A stretch of DNA of 64,000 nt from Corynebacterium yudongzhengii (GCF_003065405.1 NZ_CP026947.1:930001-994000), one strand, 5' to 3'; shown: positions 8,439 through 18,431, numbered from the stretch's first letter. Made by a program: numbers and translations. The notes: generated by a model not told the origin, from the letters alone.

Positions 8439-9949
8439 AACCATGACCACCGCCATCGAGGGCGTCGGGGCGCGCATCGTCGCCGTCGAGGCGAACACCG
8501 GCCCCGGCCTGCCCGGCACCCATATCGTCGGCATGGGCGATACGACGGTGCGGGAATCCCGCCACCGCCTGCGCACCGCGGTGGCGAACTCGCAGCTGCG
8601 CTGGCCGCGCACCAAGATCGTCGTCTCCCTGTCGCCGGCCGACGTACCCAAGCGCGGCTCACACGCGGATCTCGCGATGTGCCTGGCCATCCTCGCGGCC
8701 ACCGACCCGCGCGCCGCGGAACAATTACACGACACGCTCATCCTCGGCGAGCTGGGCCTAAGCGGCGAGATCCTCCCGGTTCCCGGGGTCGTGCCGGCGG
8801 TCTCCGCGGCGGGCAAAAAAAGGCCTGCGCCGGGTCATCGTGCCCGCCGCCAACGCCGCGGAAGCCGCGCGCATTTCCACCGGGGAGACCTTCGTCGCCC
8901 ATACGCTGCAGGAGGTGTGGCGCTGGGCGCTGGGAGAAGAAGAGCTGTGTAGCGCCACCGAGGAAGCCCGCATCCGAGGTGCCCAAGAGGCGCCCGCGGC
9001 CGCGCCGCCCGATTTCGCCGATATCGCCGGGCAGAAACACGCCCGGCACGCCGCCGAGGTCGCCGCCGCCGGCGGGCATCACATGCTCATGACCGGACCG
9101 CCTGGATCCGGCAAGTCGCTCATCGCCGAGCGCATCCCGTCGATCCTGCCGGAGCTCGACGCCGCCCAGGCCCTCGAGGTCGCCGCCGTAGAATCCGTCG
9201 CCGGCGATACCGATACCCGCCGCGGCTACCGCACACCACCGATCTCTCGGCCACACCACACGGTCACCCGCACCGGGCTCATCGGCGGCGGCTCGGGCAC
9301 GCTGCGCCCCGGCGCGATCACCCGGGCCCATCACGGCCTGCTGTTTCTCGATGAAGCCTCCGAGATCCCCGCCCACGTCCTCGACGGCCTGCGCACCCCG
9401 ATCGAAAACGGTGAGGTCGTCCTGCGCCGCGGCACCCGCTCGTTGGTCTTCCCGGCGCGTTTCCAGCTTCTGCTGGCCACCAACCCGTGCCGCTGCGGCG
9501 CTGGGGATCCCACCGCTTGTCGCTGCAGCGTCCACGCCCGCCGCCACCACCTGGCGAATCTCTCCGGCCCGCTGCTCGATCGCATCGACATGCGGGTGCA
9601 CACCACGGGTCACGGCGCCGGACTCACACTCGACGACGCCGAACCCTCGGCCCCCATCGCCGAGCGCGTCAACGCCGCCCGCCAGCGGTCGCTCGCACGC
9701 TTCGGCTGCTCGAACGCGCGTATCGACGGCGCCCATCTGCGCCGTAACGCCCCAGCCGACGATGCCGGCATGGCGCTGGTTGAGGTCGCGCTTGCCGACG
9801 GCGAGCTCACCCAACGCGGCGTCGATCGCACCCTGCGGCTGGCCTGGACGCTGGCAGATCTCGACGCCGCCGCCCGCCCCAACATCGACCACATCGCCCG
9901 CGCTCTAGAGCTGCGCGGAGGCGACAAGAACGGAGCCTGGCATGAGTGA
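8425..9949 (+). pseudogene. comM: ComM/YifB magnesium-chelatase-like AAA+ ATPase, frameshifted
   Basis: ComM is a AAA+ helicase that drives branch migration during natural transformation. The first frame (from ATG 8425) gives the N-terminal half up to VPAVSAAGKK. After an A7 run (8815-8821) it goes out of frame, and the match continues in the +1 frame with VIVPAANAAEAARISTGETF, Walker A TGPPGSGKS, Walker B GLLFLDEASE and the RCGAGDP cysteine region. Removing one A restores an unbroken frame of about 507 aa, the usual length. It may be a true mutation, an assembly error or transcriptional slippage. yraN lies upstream and dprA overlaps the end by 8 nt. Confidence 0.85.
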
Positions 9950-11117
9950 GAAGAAGAGTTGGGCGTATCTCAACCGCGTGATCGAGGGCCCCTCGCGGGA
10001 GCTGTGGGCGCTGCTCAATGCCGGCTATGATGCGGACGCCATCGCCCGCGGTGTGCGCACCCGCGCCAGTTGGATCGGCGAGCTCGCCCGGGTGACCGAG
10101 GCACGCTACCAGGTGGATTCCGCCCAGCGGGATTTGGAGGAGGCGCAGCGTCGTCACGCGCGCCTGATCACGCCGGACGACGAGGAATGGCCGACAACCG
10201 AACTCGATTATGCCTTCGGATGCGCAGACACCGGCCTCAGCGAGCACCTGCACACCTACCAGTCGGATGCGGTGAGCCCGCACGCGCTGTGGGTGCGCGG
10301 CGCCAACTTAAGGATGCTCACTGGTAGCGCGGTCGGCATGGTGGGCACGCGTACGGCCACACGCTACGGGATAGCCGCCACCGAGCAGCTGGTTAGCGAT
10401 CTCGCAGGGCATCACTGGACGATCGTCTCCGGCGGGGCGAAGGGCATCGATACCGCCGCCCACCAGGCCGCGTTGGCGGCGAACGCCCCGACGGTGGTGA
10501 TCTCAGCCTGCGGCATCGACCGAGTCTATCCGAGCGATAACCGGGCCCTGTTCGAGGCGATACCGACGGCCCAGCGCCCCGGCGCGATCGTCACCGAGTA
10601 CCCGCCGGGCACCCCGCCGCAGCGCCACCGCTTCTTAACCCGCAACCGGCTGGTGGCCGCGCTCACGCAGGGCACCGTGATTGTCGAGGCGGCGTGGCGC
10701 TCCGGGGCGTTGAATACGCTGAGCTGGGCCGAAGGGCTGGGAAGGGTGTCCATGGCGGTGCCCGGGCCGATAACCTCGACGACGTCTTTGGGCTGTCACC
10801 AGCGCATCCGGCACAACCGCGCCCAGCTGGTGACCTCGGGTGCCGATATCCGCGGCCTCCTCGAAGCCCTCAGCGCCTGCGACACCGAGCAGCAATATGA
10901 GCTCGCCTTCGCCCCCGACGAGATCCAGGCCCTAAGCCGCAACGAGCTGCGCATCTTCGACGCGCTGCCGCGCCGGGAGGCGAGGGAGACCGACGCCATC
11001 GCCCGCGAGGCCGGGATGACCGTGCCTTTGACCGTCACCTTGTTGGTGGAGCTTTCCCGCCGCGGCCTGGTCGTGCGCGAGGACACCTGCTGGAGGCGCA
11101 CCGCGGATCAGAATTAA
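9942..11117 (+). CDS. dprA: DNA-processing protein DprA
   Basis: DprA binds incoming single-stranded DNA and loads RecA in transformation. The 391-aa protein has the Rossmann-like DprA core: GMVGTRTATRYG, SGGAKGIDTAAHQAAL, ISACGIDRVYPSDN, ITEYPPGTPPQRHRFLTRNRL-type segments and VIVEAAWRSGALNTLSWA. The C-terminus carries a DML1-like winged helix (about 335-385). Start ATG 9942 overlaps the comM stop. In actinobacteria not known to be transformable the gene is still conserved, so its native role is uncertain. Confidence 0.92.
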   Translation: MSEKKSWAYLNRVIEGPSRELWALLNAGYDADAIARGVRTRASWIGELARVTEARYQVDSAQRDLEEAQRRHARLITPDDEEWPTTELDYAFGCADTGLSEHLHTYQSDAVSPHALWVRGANLRMLTGSAVGMVGTRTATRYGIAATEQLVSDLAGHHWTIVSGGAKGIDTAAHQAALAANAPTVVISACGIDRVYPSDNRALFEAIPTAQRPGAIVTEYPPGTPPQRHRFLTRNRLVAALTQGTVIVEAAWRSGALNTLSWAEGLGRVSMAVPGPITSTTSLGCHQRIRHNRAQLVTSGADIRGLLEALSACDTEQQYELAFAPDEIQALSRNELRIFDALPRREARETDAIAREAGMTVPLTVTLLVELSRRGLVVREDTCWRRTADQN

Positions 11118-11122
11118 CCCGT

Positions 11123-11128
11123 TACACT
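11123..11128 (+). promoter_or_regulatory. Leaderless-type -10 box of xerC
   Basis: TACACT lies 8 nt before the xerC ATG, in the 19-nt gap after dprA, giving a transcript that would start at or next to the start codon. Inferred from spacing alone. Confidence 0.4.
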
Positions 11129-11136
11129 CGTACACC

Positions 11137-12021
11137 ATGAGTAACAGTCAGCTGGTGGAGGCGATCGAGGATTTCGCCGAATACCAGCGCCTCGTGCGCG
11201 GGCGCTCCGAGGCCACGGTGCGCGGTTACCGCAGCGACCTCAAAGACCTCGCCCGCTCGGTGGGCAGCTTCGCGGAGTTCACCCTGAATGCGCTGCGCTC
11301 CTGGCTGGCCGAGGCCGTCTACGCCGGCAAGTCGCGAGCCACCCTGGCGCGGCGCACCGCCAGCGCGCGGGCGTTTAGCACGTGGGCGACCCGCCAGGGC
11401 TATCTGGCCACCGACGTCGCCAGCCGGCTGGCCACCCCGAAGATCCAGCGCGACCTGCCGCAGGTCCTTAGCCCCACCCAAGCCGAGGAGCTGGTCACCG
11501 CCCCGAGCGCGGACGATGCCGAAGCGCAGCGCGACAGCGCCATCCTGGAGCTGCTTTATGCCACCGGCATGCGCGTGGGCGAGCTCGTCGGTCTCGATAC
11601 CCAGGATCTCGAATTATCCCGGCGCACCGCCCGGGTCACCGGCAAGGGCAACAAGCAACGCATCGTGCCCTTCGGCACCCAGGCAGCCCGCGCTGTGCAA
11701 CTCTGGCTTGACGACGGCCGCGCCCAGCTCGATCGCGGCGAGGCAGAAGATGCGGTGTTCTTGGGGATGCGCGGCCGGCGGATCGATCCGCGGCAGGTGC
11801 GCCGGATCGTCGAGAAGAGCGCCCAAAAATCCGGAGTGCGGGAGCTGACCCCGCACGGCCTGCGGCACTCGGCGGCCACCCACCTGTTAGAAGGCGGGGC
11901 GGATCTGCGCGAGGTCCAGGAGATGCTGGGGCACTCCTCACTGCAGACCACCCAGATCTATACCCACGTCTCCGCAGAAAGGCTCAAAGAGGTCTTTCTT
12001 CAGGCCCATCCACGGGCTTGA
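11137..12021 (+). CDS. xerC: Tyrosine recombinase XerC
   Basis: Site-specific recombinase that, with XerD, resolves chromosome dimers at dif. The 294-aa protein has the N-terminal SAM-like core-binding domain and a C-terminal catalytic domain with all six catalytic positions visible: R146 (TGMRVGEL), K170 (TGKGNKQR), H240 and R243 (HGLRHSAATHLL), H266 (LGHSSLQTTQ) and Y275 (YTHVS). Placement after dprA is usual in corynebacteria. The gene end overlaps the convergent M23 peptidase gene by 38 nt. Confidence 0.92.
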   Translation: MSNSQLVEAIEDFAEYQRLVRGRSEATVRGYRSDLKDLARSVGSFAEFTLNALRSWLAEAVYAGKSRATLARRTASARAFSTWATRQGYLATDVASRLATPKIQRDLPQVLSPTQAEELVTAPSADDAEAQRDSAILELLYATGMRVGELVGLDTQDLELSRRTARVTGKGNKQRIVPFGTQAARAVQLWLDDGRAQLDRGEAEDAVFLGMRGRRIDPRQVRRIVEKSAQKSGVRELTPHGLRHSAATHLLEGGADLREVQEMLGHSSLQTTQIYTHVSAERLKEVFLQAHPRA

Positions 12022-12514
12022 GCCGGATCACCGGCGCATCGAGCAGGCTCAGCGGGTCGATATAGCGATCCGGGCCGGTCAGCGCACCCCAGTGCAGTCC
12101 CGACGAGCCGTCGGTCGGGGCGGCTAACACCCCGATGGGCTCTGCCTCGGTGACCTCGTCGCCTTCAGTGACCCACGCGTTGACCGGTAGGTAGGTGGTG
12201 CGGAGGCCATCCGGGTGATCGATGGAGACCACCGGGGTGCCGGCGACCACGCCGGCGAAGGCCACCACCCCGTCTCCGGCGGCATGAATCGTCTCGCCCA
12301 CCTCGGCGCGCAGATCCACGCCGCGGTGGCCCGGCTGCCAGTTCTGCTCCGGGATATCGGCGCCGCGTAACACCCCGGAGGGGCTGGGGCTGCGGGTGAC
12401 GGGATCGACATAAGCAAAGAGAGGAGTGGTGGTGGCACAGGCCAGCCACACGGCCACTATGAAAAGCACGGTGAGCACGCGGCGGATACGGCACGAATGA
12501 GTGAGTAAGTCCAT
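11984..12514 (-). CDS. Secreted M23-family peptidase
   Basis: A 176-aa exported protein with a LytM/M23 domain, a zinc-dependent cell-wall endopeptidase fold. ATG 12514 gives a signal/anchor segment RRVLTVLFIVAVWLACATTTPLFAY followed by the domain. Zinc-site positions are visible in HRGVDLRA (H...D) and SGLHWG (H). The second histidine motif is degenerate enough that activity is uncertain. It converges on and overlaps xerC, and it stands just before rpsB in many corynebacteria and mycobacteria. The open frame upstream of ATG 12514 has no domain content and was not used. Confidence 0.8.
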   Translation of the reverse strand: MDLLTHSCRIRRVLTVLFIVAVWLACATTTPLFAYVDPVTRSPSPSGVLRGADIPEQNWQPGHRGVDLRAEVGETIHAAGDGVVAFAGVVAGTPVVSIDHPDGLRTTYLPVNAWVTEGDEVTEAEPIGVLAAPTDGSSGLHWGALTGPDRYIDPLSLLDAPVIRLKPVDGPEERPL

Positions 12515-12896
12515 GGCAGTATCGTGACCGAAAACGTCAGCGGCCGCTTTTAGGCCTGTGGATAACTCGCGTGCCGGTCGCAGCTGGGGCGGAATTCGGC
12601 CGAATCTGTGGACAGCCTGCATTTTCGTTTTGTGCCTACCGACCATCGACGCTATGGTTAGCTCTAGCAGTGTGCCCGCTGGCAGAAATGCTCGGCGGGT
12701 GGACTGACTTCGCGCGGCAGACACACTCATCACGGACGTGGTCCCGCCTTCTCTTAGAAGGGGAGCGGGTGTTCGGGGTGGATCTGTCGCCAGGATACGG
12801 GCAATGCCGAAGGCCTTGAGTTTAAAGGCTGGGGACAAAACCCGCATGGACAAGTAAGCAACCGAAAACTAGTGCACTCCCAAGGAGATTCATCCC
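12515..12896. other. Intergenic region with rpsB leader
   Basis: No gene is seen. Near the left end lies a single DnaA-box-like CTGTGGATAA (about 12556). The middle holds a candidate promoter, and the last 230 bases form a long rpsB leader with several GC-rich inverted stretches (for example CCCGCC...GGAGCGGG around 12744-12770). A regulatory leader is possible but I recognised no known element. Confidence 0.5.
12630..12658 (+). promoter_or_regulatory. Candidate rpsB promoter
   Basis: TTGTGC (12630-12635) and TATGGT (12653-12658) are spaced by 17 bp, matching a housekeeping promoter. Transcription from here would give a leader of about 230 nt before rpsB. Confidence 0.55.
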
Positions 12897-13751
12897 ATGG
12901 CAGTCGTAACCATGCGCGAGCTCCTCGACGCTGGTGTCCACTTCGGACACCAGACCCGTCGCTGGAACCCGAAGATGCGTCGTTTCATCTTCACCGACCG
13001 CAACGGCATCTACATCATCGACCTGCAGCAGACGCTGACCTACATCGATGAGGCCTACGAGTTCGTCAAGGAGACCGTCGCCCACGGTGGCCACATCCTG
13101 TTCGTCGGCACCAAGAAGCAGGCCCAGGAGGCCGTCCAGGAGGAGGCTGAGCGTGTCGGCATGCCGTACGTCAACCACCGCTGGCTCGGCGGCATGCTGA
13201 CCAACTTCCAGACCGTCTCCAAGCGTCTGCACCGCCTCAAGGAGCTGCGCGCCATGGAGGAAGCCGAGGACGGCTACAAGGGTCGCGGCAAGAAGGAGAT
13301 CCTCATGCTGACCCGCGAGCGCCTCAAGCTCGAGCGCGTTCTGGGTGGTATCTCCGACATGAACAAGGTGCCGTCGGCCATGTGGGTCGTCGACACCAAC
13401 AAGGAGCACATCGCCGTCGCCGAGGCGCAGAAGCTCAACATCCCGGTCGTCGCCATCCTGGATACCAACTGCGATCCGGATCTGGTCACCTTCCCGATCC
13501 CGGGCAACGACGACGCTATCCGCTCCACCAAGCTGCTCACCCACATCGTGGGCGAGGCTGTCATCGAGGGCAAGAAGGCCCGCGAGGAGCGCAAGCTCGC
13601 CGCCGACCGCGAGGCCGCTGGCGATACCCAGGAGAAGGTCGCCCAGGACGCCGAGGCCGCTGCTGCCGCCTCCGGCGCCGAGGAGACCGCCGCTGAGAAG
13701 CCGCAGGCGGAGTCCGCCGAGGCCGCTCAGGGGACGGAGAACGCCAACTAA
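12897..13751 (+). CDS. rpsB: 30S ribosomal protein S2
   Basis: S2 binds the head-body junction of the small subunit. The 284-aa product begins [27 protein letters not shown] and holds [36 protein letters not shown] and DTNCDPD, all typical. An Ala/Glu-rich low-complexity tail of about 50 residues extends past the core, as in other actinobacterial S2 proteins. AAGGAG precedes ATG 12897 at good spacing. Confidence 0.97.
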   Translation: MAVVTMRELLDAGVHFGHQTRRWNPKMRRFIFTDRNGIYIIDLQQTLTYIDEAYEFVKETVAHGGHILFVGTKKQAQEAVQEEAERVGMPYVNHRWLGGMLTNFQTVSKRLHRLKELRAMEEAEDGYKGRGKKEILMLTRERLKLERVLGGISDMNKVPSAMWVVDTNKEHIAVAEAQKLNIPVVAILDTNCDPDLVTFPIPGNDDAIRSTKLLTHIVGEAVIEGKKAREERKLAADREAAGDTQEKVAQDAEAAAAASGAEETAAEKPQAESAEAAQGTENAN

Positions 13752-13763
13752 AACGGTTTGATC

Positions 13764-13798
13764 GTGGCCCCCGACTGATAACGCTGGTTGGGGGCCAC
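13764..13798 (+). terminator. Hairpin between rpsB and tsf
   Basis: GTGGCCCCCGAC and GTTGGGGGCCAC form a strong stem of about 12 bp with a short loop. There is no U tract, so it may attenuate rather than end transcription and could help set the rpsB:tsf ratio. Confidence 0.55.
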
Positions 13799-13918
13799 AT
13801 CCGTCGCCACCAGAGGTGGTCTGGGTGGTGTGTCGGCCCTGCTGACGGCAGGATCAGCACACGTCGACTACGCTCTGTAGGGCGAGAAATATTCGATACG
13901 AGGAGGATCGCCCCCACT

Positions 13919-14746
13919 ATGGCGAACTACACTGCTGCTGACGTTAAGAAGCTGCGCGAGGTTACCGGCTCCGGCATGCTCGACTGCAAGAAGGCACTCG
14001 AGGAGACCGGCGGCGACTTCGACAAGGCCGTCGAGAACCTGCGTGTCAAGGGCGCCAAGGACGTCGGCAAGCGCGCCGACCGCACCGCGTCCGAGGGTCT
14101 CATCGCGGTATCCGGCAACACCATGATCGAGATCAACTCCGAGACTGACTTCGTGGCCAAGAATGACGAGTTCAAGAACTTCGCCCAGCAGGTCGCCGAG
14201 GCCGCCGCTGCCGCGAAGGCCAACTCCGCCGAGGAGCTCGCAGCCGCCGAGATCGACGGCAAGCCCGCCTCCCAGGCCACCGAGGAGCTCTCCGCCAAGA
14301 TCGGCGAGAAGCTCGAGCTGCGCCGTGCCATCACCCTGGACGCCGAGAACGTCAAGGTCTACCTGCACCGCCGCTCCGCCGACCTGCCGCCGGCCGTCGG
14401 CGTGCTGGTGGCTTACACCGGCACCGGCGCTGAGGCCGAGGAGGGCGCCCACAACATTGCCCTGCAGATCGCCGCGCTGAAGCCGAAGTACCTCAACCGC
14501 GAGTCCGTCCCGGCCGATGTGGTGGAGAAGGAGCGCAGCATCGCCGAGGAGATCACCCGCAAGGAGGGCAAGCCGGAGAAGGCCATCCCGAAGATCGTCG
14601 AGGGTCGCCTCAACGGCTTCTACAAGGACGTCGTCCTGCTCGAGCAGGCGTCGGTCGCTGACAACAAGAAGACCGTCAAGGACGTCGCCGACGCCGCCGG
14701 CATCGAGGTCACCGACTTCGTCCGCTACGAGGTCGGCCAGGGCTAA
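13919..14746 (+). CDS. tsf: Elongation factor Ts
   Basis: Nucleotide exchange factor for EF-Tu. The 275-aa protein starts [29 protein letters not shown], the conserved UBA-like N-terminus, followed by EGLIAV, the [15 protein letters not shown] motif that contacts EF-Tu, and a coiled-coil-type C-terminal region. An AGGAGGA ribosome site sits upstream of ATG 13919. A terminator follows. Confidence 0.97.
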   Translation: MANYTAADVKKLREVTGSGMLDCKKALEETGGDFDKAVENLRVKGAKDVGKRADRTASEGLIAVSGNTMIEINSETDFVAKNDEFKNFAQQVAEAAAAAKANSAEELAAAEIDGKPASQATEELSAKIGEKLELRRAITLDAENVKVYLHRRSADLPPAVGVLVAYTGTGAEAEEGAHNIALQIAALKPKYLNRESVPADVVEKERSIAEEITRKEGKPEKAIPKIVEGRLNGFYKDVVLLEQASVADNKKTVKDVADAAGIEVTDFVRYEVGQG

Positions 14747-14770
14747 ACGCTCTCGCTGCCTACGAGAGAG

Positions 14771-14817
14771 AGACCCCGCCTGAGGTGCACCGCGCACCGA
14801 GGCGGGGTCTTAGTATT
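14771..14817 (+). terminator. Rho-independent terminator of tsf
   Basis: AGACCCCGCCT (14771-14781) pairs with AGGCGGGGTCT (14800-14810), followed by TAGTATTTT. Position 25 nt after the tsf stop. Confidence 0.9.
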
Positions 14818-14837
14818 TTCTCGGCGCTTTCGCGGGG

Positions 14838-14843
14838 TAGGAT
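14838..14843 (+). promoter_or_regulatory. Candidate -10 box for pyrH-frr
   Basis: TAGGAT, followed about 50 nt later by an AGAAGGAG ribosome site and the pyrH GTG. No clear -35 hexamer was seen. Confidence 0.4.
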
Positions 14844-14901
14844 TGTGGCGACCGATCACCGGCATACGCCGAGACCGAGACCGCAGAAGGAGAATTCGAC
14901 G

Positions 14902-15645
14902 GTGACTACCGATCAGCAGTCCGAGGCAGGATCTACCGGAAACGGTTATCGGAGGGTGATGCTCAAGCTCGGGGGCGAGATGTTCGGCGGCGGCAAGGTC
15001 GGCATCGACCCGGACGTCGTGGATAACGTGGCCGAGCAGATCGCCGAGGTCGCCCGCACCGGCACGGAGATCGCCGTGGTCATCGGCGGCGGCAACTTCT
15101 TCCGCGGCGCCGAGCTCCAGCAGCGCGGCATGGAACGCGCCCGCTCCGACTACATGGGCATGCTCGGCACCGTGATGAACTCGCTGGCCCTGCAGGACTT
15201 CCTACTGCAGAAGGGCGTCGAGTGCCGCGTGCAGACCTCCATCAACATGGCCCAGATCGCAGAGCCCTACCTGCCGCTGCGTGCCGCCCGCCACCTGGAG
15301 AAAGGCCGCGTCGTCATCTTCGGCGCCGGCATGGGCATGCCGTACTTCTCCACCGACACCACCGCCGCCCAGCGCGCCCTGGAGATTGGCTGCGACGTAC
15401 TCTTCTTAGCCAAGGGCGTGGACGGCGTCTACGACGACGACCCGCGCACCAACCCGGATGCCCGCCTCTACACCGAGGTCACGCCGCGCGAGGTCATCGA
15501 GAAGGGCCTCAAGGTCGCCGATGCCACCGCCTTCAGCCTGTGCATGGACAACAACATGCCCATCTTGGTGTTTAACCTGTTGACGCACGGCAACATCGCC
15601 CGCGCGGTGGCGGGGGAGAAGATCGGCACGCTTGTGGCTTCGTAG
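14902..15645 (+). CDS. pyrH: UMP kinase
   Basis: Phosphorylates UMP to UDP in pyrimidine nucleotide synthesis. The 247-aa amino-acid-kinase-fold protein shows [26 protein letters not shown], the [22 protein letters not shown] region, [15 protein letters not shown] and [18 protein letters not shown] 14902 has AAGGAG upstream; a longer open frame has no homologous sequence. It precedes frr, as is nearly universal. Confidence 0.95.
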   Translation: MTTDQQSEAGSTGNGYRRVMLKLGGEMFGGGKVGIDPDVVDNVAEQIAEVARTGTEIAVVIGGGNFFRGAELQQRGMERARSDYMGMLGTVMNSLALQDFLLQKGVECRVQTSINMAQIAEPYLPLRAARHLEKGRVVIFGAGMGMPYFSTDTTAAQRALEIGCDVLFLAKGVDGVYDDDPRTNPDARLYTEVTPREVIEKGLKVADATAFSLCMDNNMPILVFNLLTHGNIARAVAGEKIGTLVAS

Positions 15646-15740
15646 TGCGGGTTTAGCCGCAGGCTTTGCTAGATTCTTTAAACAGTAACCAACGTTGTAA
15701 AGCTTTTGTAAGAAAGCTTTCCGCAGAAAGGTAGCTTTCC

Positions 15741-16298
15741 ATGATCGACGACATTTTCGCCGACGCCAAGAAGCACATGGCCGCCTCGGTCGAGCACACC
15801 CGCGAAGAGCTGGTGACCATCCGCACTGGGCGTGCGAACCCGAACATGTTCAACGGCCTCGTCGCCGAGTTCTACGGCCAGCCGACCCCGATCCCGCAGA
15901 TGGCCTCCATCACCGCGCCGGAGCCACGCATGCTGCTCATCAAGCCTTATGACCCTTCGTCGATGGACGAGATCGAAAACGCCATCCGCAACTCGGATCT
16001 CGGCGTTAACCCCACCAACGACGGCCAGGTGCTGCGCGTGACCATCCCGCAGCTGACCGAGGAGCGTCGTAAGGAAATGGTGAAGCTGGCCCGCTCGAAG
16101 GGCGAGGACGGCAAGATCGCCATCCGCAACATCCGCCGCAAGGGCATGGATGCGCTGAAGAAGCTCCAGAAGGACGGCGACGCGGGCGAGGACGAGGTCA
16201 ACGCCGCCGAGAAGGAGCTGGAGAAGATCACCTCCAGCTACGTCGAGAAGGTCGACGAGGTCGTGGACGCCAAGGAAAAGGAGCTCATGGAGGTCTAG
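15741..16298 (+). CDS. frr: Ribosome recycling factor
   Basis: Splits post-termination ribosomes with EF-G. At 185 aa the length is exact for the family. Conserved blocks: ELVTIRTGRANPNMFNGL, YGQPTPIPQMASITAPEPRML, NPTNDGQVLRVTIPQLTEERRKEMVK and KDGDAGEDEVNAAEKELEKIT. The AAGGTAG ribosome site precedes ATG 15741. Confidence 0.97.
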   Translation: MIDDIFADAKKHMAASVEHTREELVTIRTGRANPNMFNGLVAEFYGQPTPIPQMASITAPEPRMLLIKPYDPSSMDEIENAIRNSDLGVNPTNDGQVLRVTIPQLTEERRKEMVKLARSKGEDGKIAIRNIRRKGMDALKKLQKDGDAGEDEVNAAEKELEKITSSYVEKVDEVVDAKEKELMEV

Positions 16299-16375
16299 AG
16301 TGATCCGTTGGATCAGCGGATTGCTGTGACAGAAATCAATGAACGGCGGTGATGCGGCGAAAGGGCGTGGCCACG

Positions 16376-17320
16376 ATGGGTTTGACCGACCAACCGGATG
16401 ACTCCGGCCTAGGGCGCATCGGCCCGATCGGCCGCGGCCTCGGCGAGCGCATCCACATCGAGCATCTACCCAAGCCGAAGAACTCGGCGGGGCGCGATCT
16501 GCCGACCGCGATCACCGTGGGCATCGTGCTCGGCGCGCTGGTCATCCTCTCAATCTGGATCGGCCCCGTCGCCTGGTATCCCACTGTGGCCGCCGCGATT
16601 GGCCTCGCAACCTGGGAGACGGTCACCCGCCTGCGCGAGCACTCGTTCATGCTGCCGCGCACCTTCATGATCGTCGCCGGACAAGCCATGGTGTGGCTGT
16701 CCTGGCCCTTCGGCACCGCCGGGGTGATCGCGGCGTTCGCTAGCTCCGCGCTGATTTTGATGTTCACCCGGATGTTCCACCACGGCGTGAACCAAGCCCC
16801 GACGAATTACCTGCGCGATACCGCCGTCGGGGTCTTCCTCCTCGTGTGGATCCCGCTGTTCGGCTCTTTCGCCGCGATGCTCTCCCTCCTCGAAAGCTGG
16901 GGAGTGCCGGGCAGTTTCTTCATCGTCACGTTCATGGTCTGCGTCGTCGCCTCCGACACCGGCGGCTACATCGCGGGCGTGATGTTCGGCTCGCGGCCGA
17001 TGGCGCCGGCGATCAGCCCCAACAAGTCCTGGGAGGGCGCAGCCGGCTCGCTCATCTTCGGCACGATCGCCGGCACCTTGCTGGTGGGCTTGCTTCTCGA
17101 CGAGCCGTGGTGGATCGGCTCCGTCTTAGGTATAGCCCTGGTGGTGTGTGCGACCCTGGGCGATCTCGTGGAGTCGCAGTTCAAAAGAGAAATCGCCATC
17201 AAGGACATGTCCGGGCTCATCCCCGGACACGGTGGGGTGATGGACCGCCTCGATGGCATGCTGCCGGCCGCGGCCGTCACCTGGATCGTGCTGGCGGTGC
17301 TGACCTCGCCCGGCTGGTAG
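16376..17320 (+). CDS. cdsA: Phosphatidate cytidylyltransferase
   Basis: Makes CDP-diacylglycerol, the precursor of phosphatidylinositol, cardiolipin and related lipids. The 314-aa multi-pass membrane protein has the CdsA signature near the C-terminus (SQFKREIAIKDMSGLIPGHGGVMDRLDGML) and GRPMAP..SPNKSWEGAAGS in the preceding loop. Start choice is uncertain: ATG 16376 (MGLTDQPDD) with AAAGGG 12 nt upstream, or ATG 16349, which adds nine residues. It follows frr by under 80 nt and is likely cotranscribed. Confidence 0.92.
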   Translation: MGLTDQPDDSGLGRIGPIGRGLGERIHIEHLPKPKNSAGRDLPTAITVGIVLGALVILSIWIGPVAWYPTVAAAIGLATWETVTRLREHSFMLPRTFMIVAGQAMVWLSWPFGTAGVIAAFASSALILMFTRMFHHGVNQAPTNYLRDTAVGVFLLVWIPLFGSFAAMLSLLESWGVPGSFFIVTFMVCVVASDTGGYIAGVMFGSRPMAPAISPNKSWEGAAGSLIFGTIAGTLLVGLLLDEPWWIGSVLGIALVVCATLGDLVESQFKREIAIKDMSGLIPGHGGVMDRLDGMLPAAAVTWIVLAVLTSPGW

Positions 17321-17336
17321 GTAGGCAGCTCGCGAC

Positions 17337-17942
17337 TTAGTCGTCGACGAAGCAGAAATCGCCGGCCGGGCCTTCGGCCGTATGGCGAGCGATCATCAGC
17401 GCCACTGCCTCCCGGGACGTCGAGCCCGGCTCGGTCTCGTCCTCACTGCCGGTGCGGATGTCACCGGCCTCGTTGTCCGTGAGCATGGAGGGCTTCAAGA
17501 TAGTGTGCTTCAGCTTCGTGCTGCGCAGATGCTCATCCGCCGTCTTCTTCGAGATCGCGTACGGGTAGAAGGAGTCATTCTCGTCGATCTCGTCGCCGCG
17601 GGAGGCTCCCCAGTAGGAGACCATGATGTAGTGCGCGGAATCCGGGCAGTTATCGATCGACGCGATCGCCGCGTCACGGTCGACGGCGTAGGTACGCTCC
17701 GGGTCGCCGCCGCCGGCGCCAGCCGACCAGACGACGGTGTGCGCTCCTTCGAGGAGGCGTTGCCATGCTTCGTCGTCAAGCTTCGTGACATCCTCGACGA
17801 CTGGGGTGGCGCCGAGCTTTTCTACCTCGGCGGCGTGATCCGGGTTGCGGATGACACCGCGGAGCTTGTCAGACATCTTGGCGAGTAGCGGTAGGGCGTG
17901 ACGGGCAACTTTTCCGTGGGCTCCGATGACGATGATGGACAT
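17337..17942 (-). CDS. NAD(P)-binding SDR-like protein
   Basis: A 201-aa Rossmann-fold protein of the atypical short-chain dehydrogenase type. The glycine motif IVIGAHGKVARHALPLL is at the N-terminus, with VVWSAGAGGGDPERTYAVDRDA and the PYAISKKTADE (Y...K) region in place of a full catalytic set. Likely an NAD(P)H-dependent or sensory family member; the substrate is unknown. ATG 17942 lies 7 nt after TATGGT on the minus strand, so a leaderless message is predicted. It converges on cdsA. Confidence 0.75.
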   Translation of the reverse strand: MSIIVIGAHGKVARHALPLLAKMSDKLRGVIRNPDHAAEVEKLGATPVVEDVTKLDDEAWQRLLEGAHTVVWSAGAGGGDPERTYAVDRDAAIASIDNCPDSAHYIMVSYWGASRGDEIDENDSFYPYAISKKTADEHLRSTKLKHTILKPSMLTDNEAGDIRTGSEDETEPGSTSREAVALMIARHTAEGPAGDFCFVDD

Positions 17943-17966
17943 GGTGCCCACCATAACGGAATTTCT

Positions 17967-18338
17967 TTAGCGGCTCCGCCGGATTTGCCGACGCAGCTCA
18001 AGCATCCGCCAGCCGCCCATCAGCGCCATGATTAACGCGCCGATGATCGCGGAGATCAAATAAGCGATGCCGGCGGGGAACTGCCAGGACCAGGCGAACA
18101 TGTTGACCTCGACCTGCGGCTGGTTCTGCACGATGAACACGATCAACAAGATGAGCAGCAGAGCGCCAATGATCAGCGCCGCCCACGTGCCGCCGGCCAG
18201 GCTCGAGGGGATCTTGCGCTCTTCTGGTTCTGGCTGTTCTTTCTGTTCGGGCAGGCTGGGCTGGCTGGGCTGGCTGTCGAACGCAGCCTCGGCCGGATCG
18301 ACGTCTTCGGTGCGGCCAGGGTCGTTCGGGGAAGTCAT
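17967..18338 (-). CDS. LapA-domain (DUF1049) membrane protein
   Basis: A 123-aa protein with an acidic, Pro/Gln/Glu-rich cytoplasmic N-terminus of about 50 residues, then two membrane helices ([19 protein letters not shown] and [19 protein letters not shown]) and a basic end RRQIRRSR. The [22 protein letters not shown] bridge between the helices is the LapA/DUF1049 signature. Either ATG 18344 or 18338 could start it; CATAAT ends 6 nt before 18338, which favours the shorter form. Function in this phylum is unknown. Confidence 0.75.
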   Translation of the reverse strand: MTSPNDPGRTEDVDPAEAAFDSQPSQPSLPEQKEQPEPEERKIPSSLAGGTWAALIIGALLLILLIVFIVQNQPQVEVNMFAWSWQFPAGIAYLISAIIGALIMALMGGWRMLELRRQIRRSR

Positions 18339-18431
18339 AGTCATATTATGAACCGGCTCATGGCTTACCGCGGCCTGGGGCGCGCCGGAAATTGGGCAGT
18401 ATGCGCGATTACGTGCGAAGATGAAGGCGTT

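Noticed and set aside
8811-8830. Programmed -1 frameshift in comM
   Set aside because: The A7 run resembles a slippery site, but the downstream frame requires +1 (or loss of one base), not -1, and no pseudoknot or stop arrangement supports recoding.
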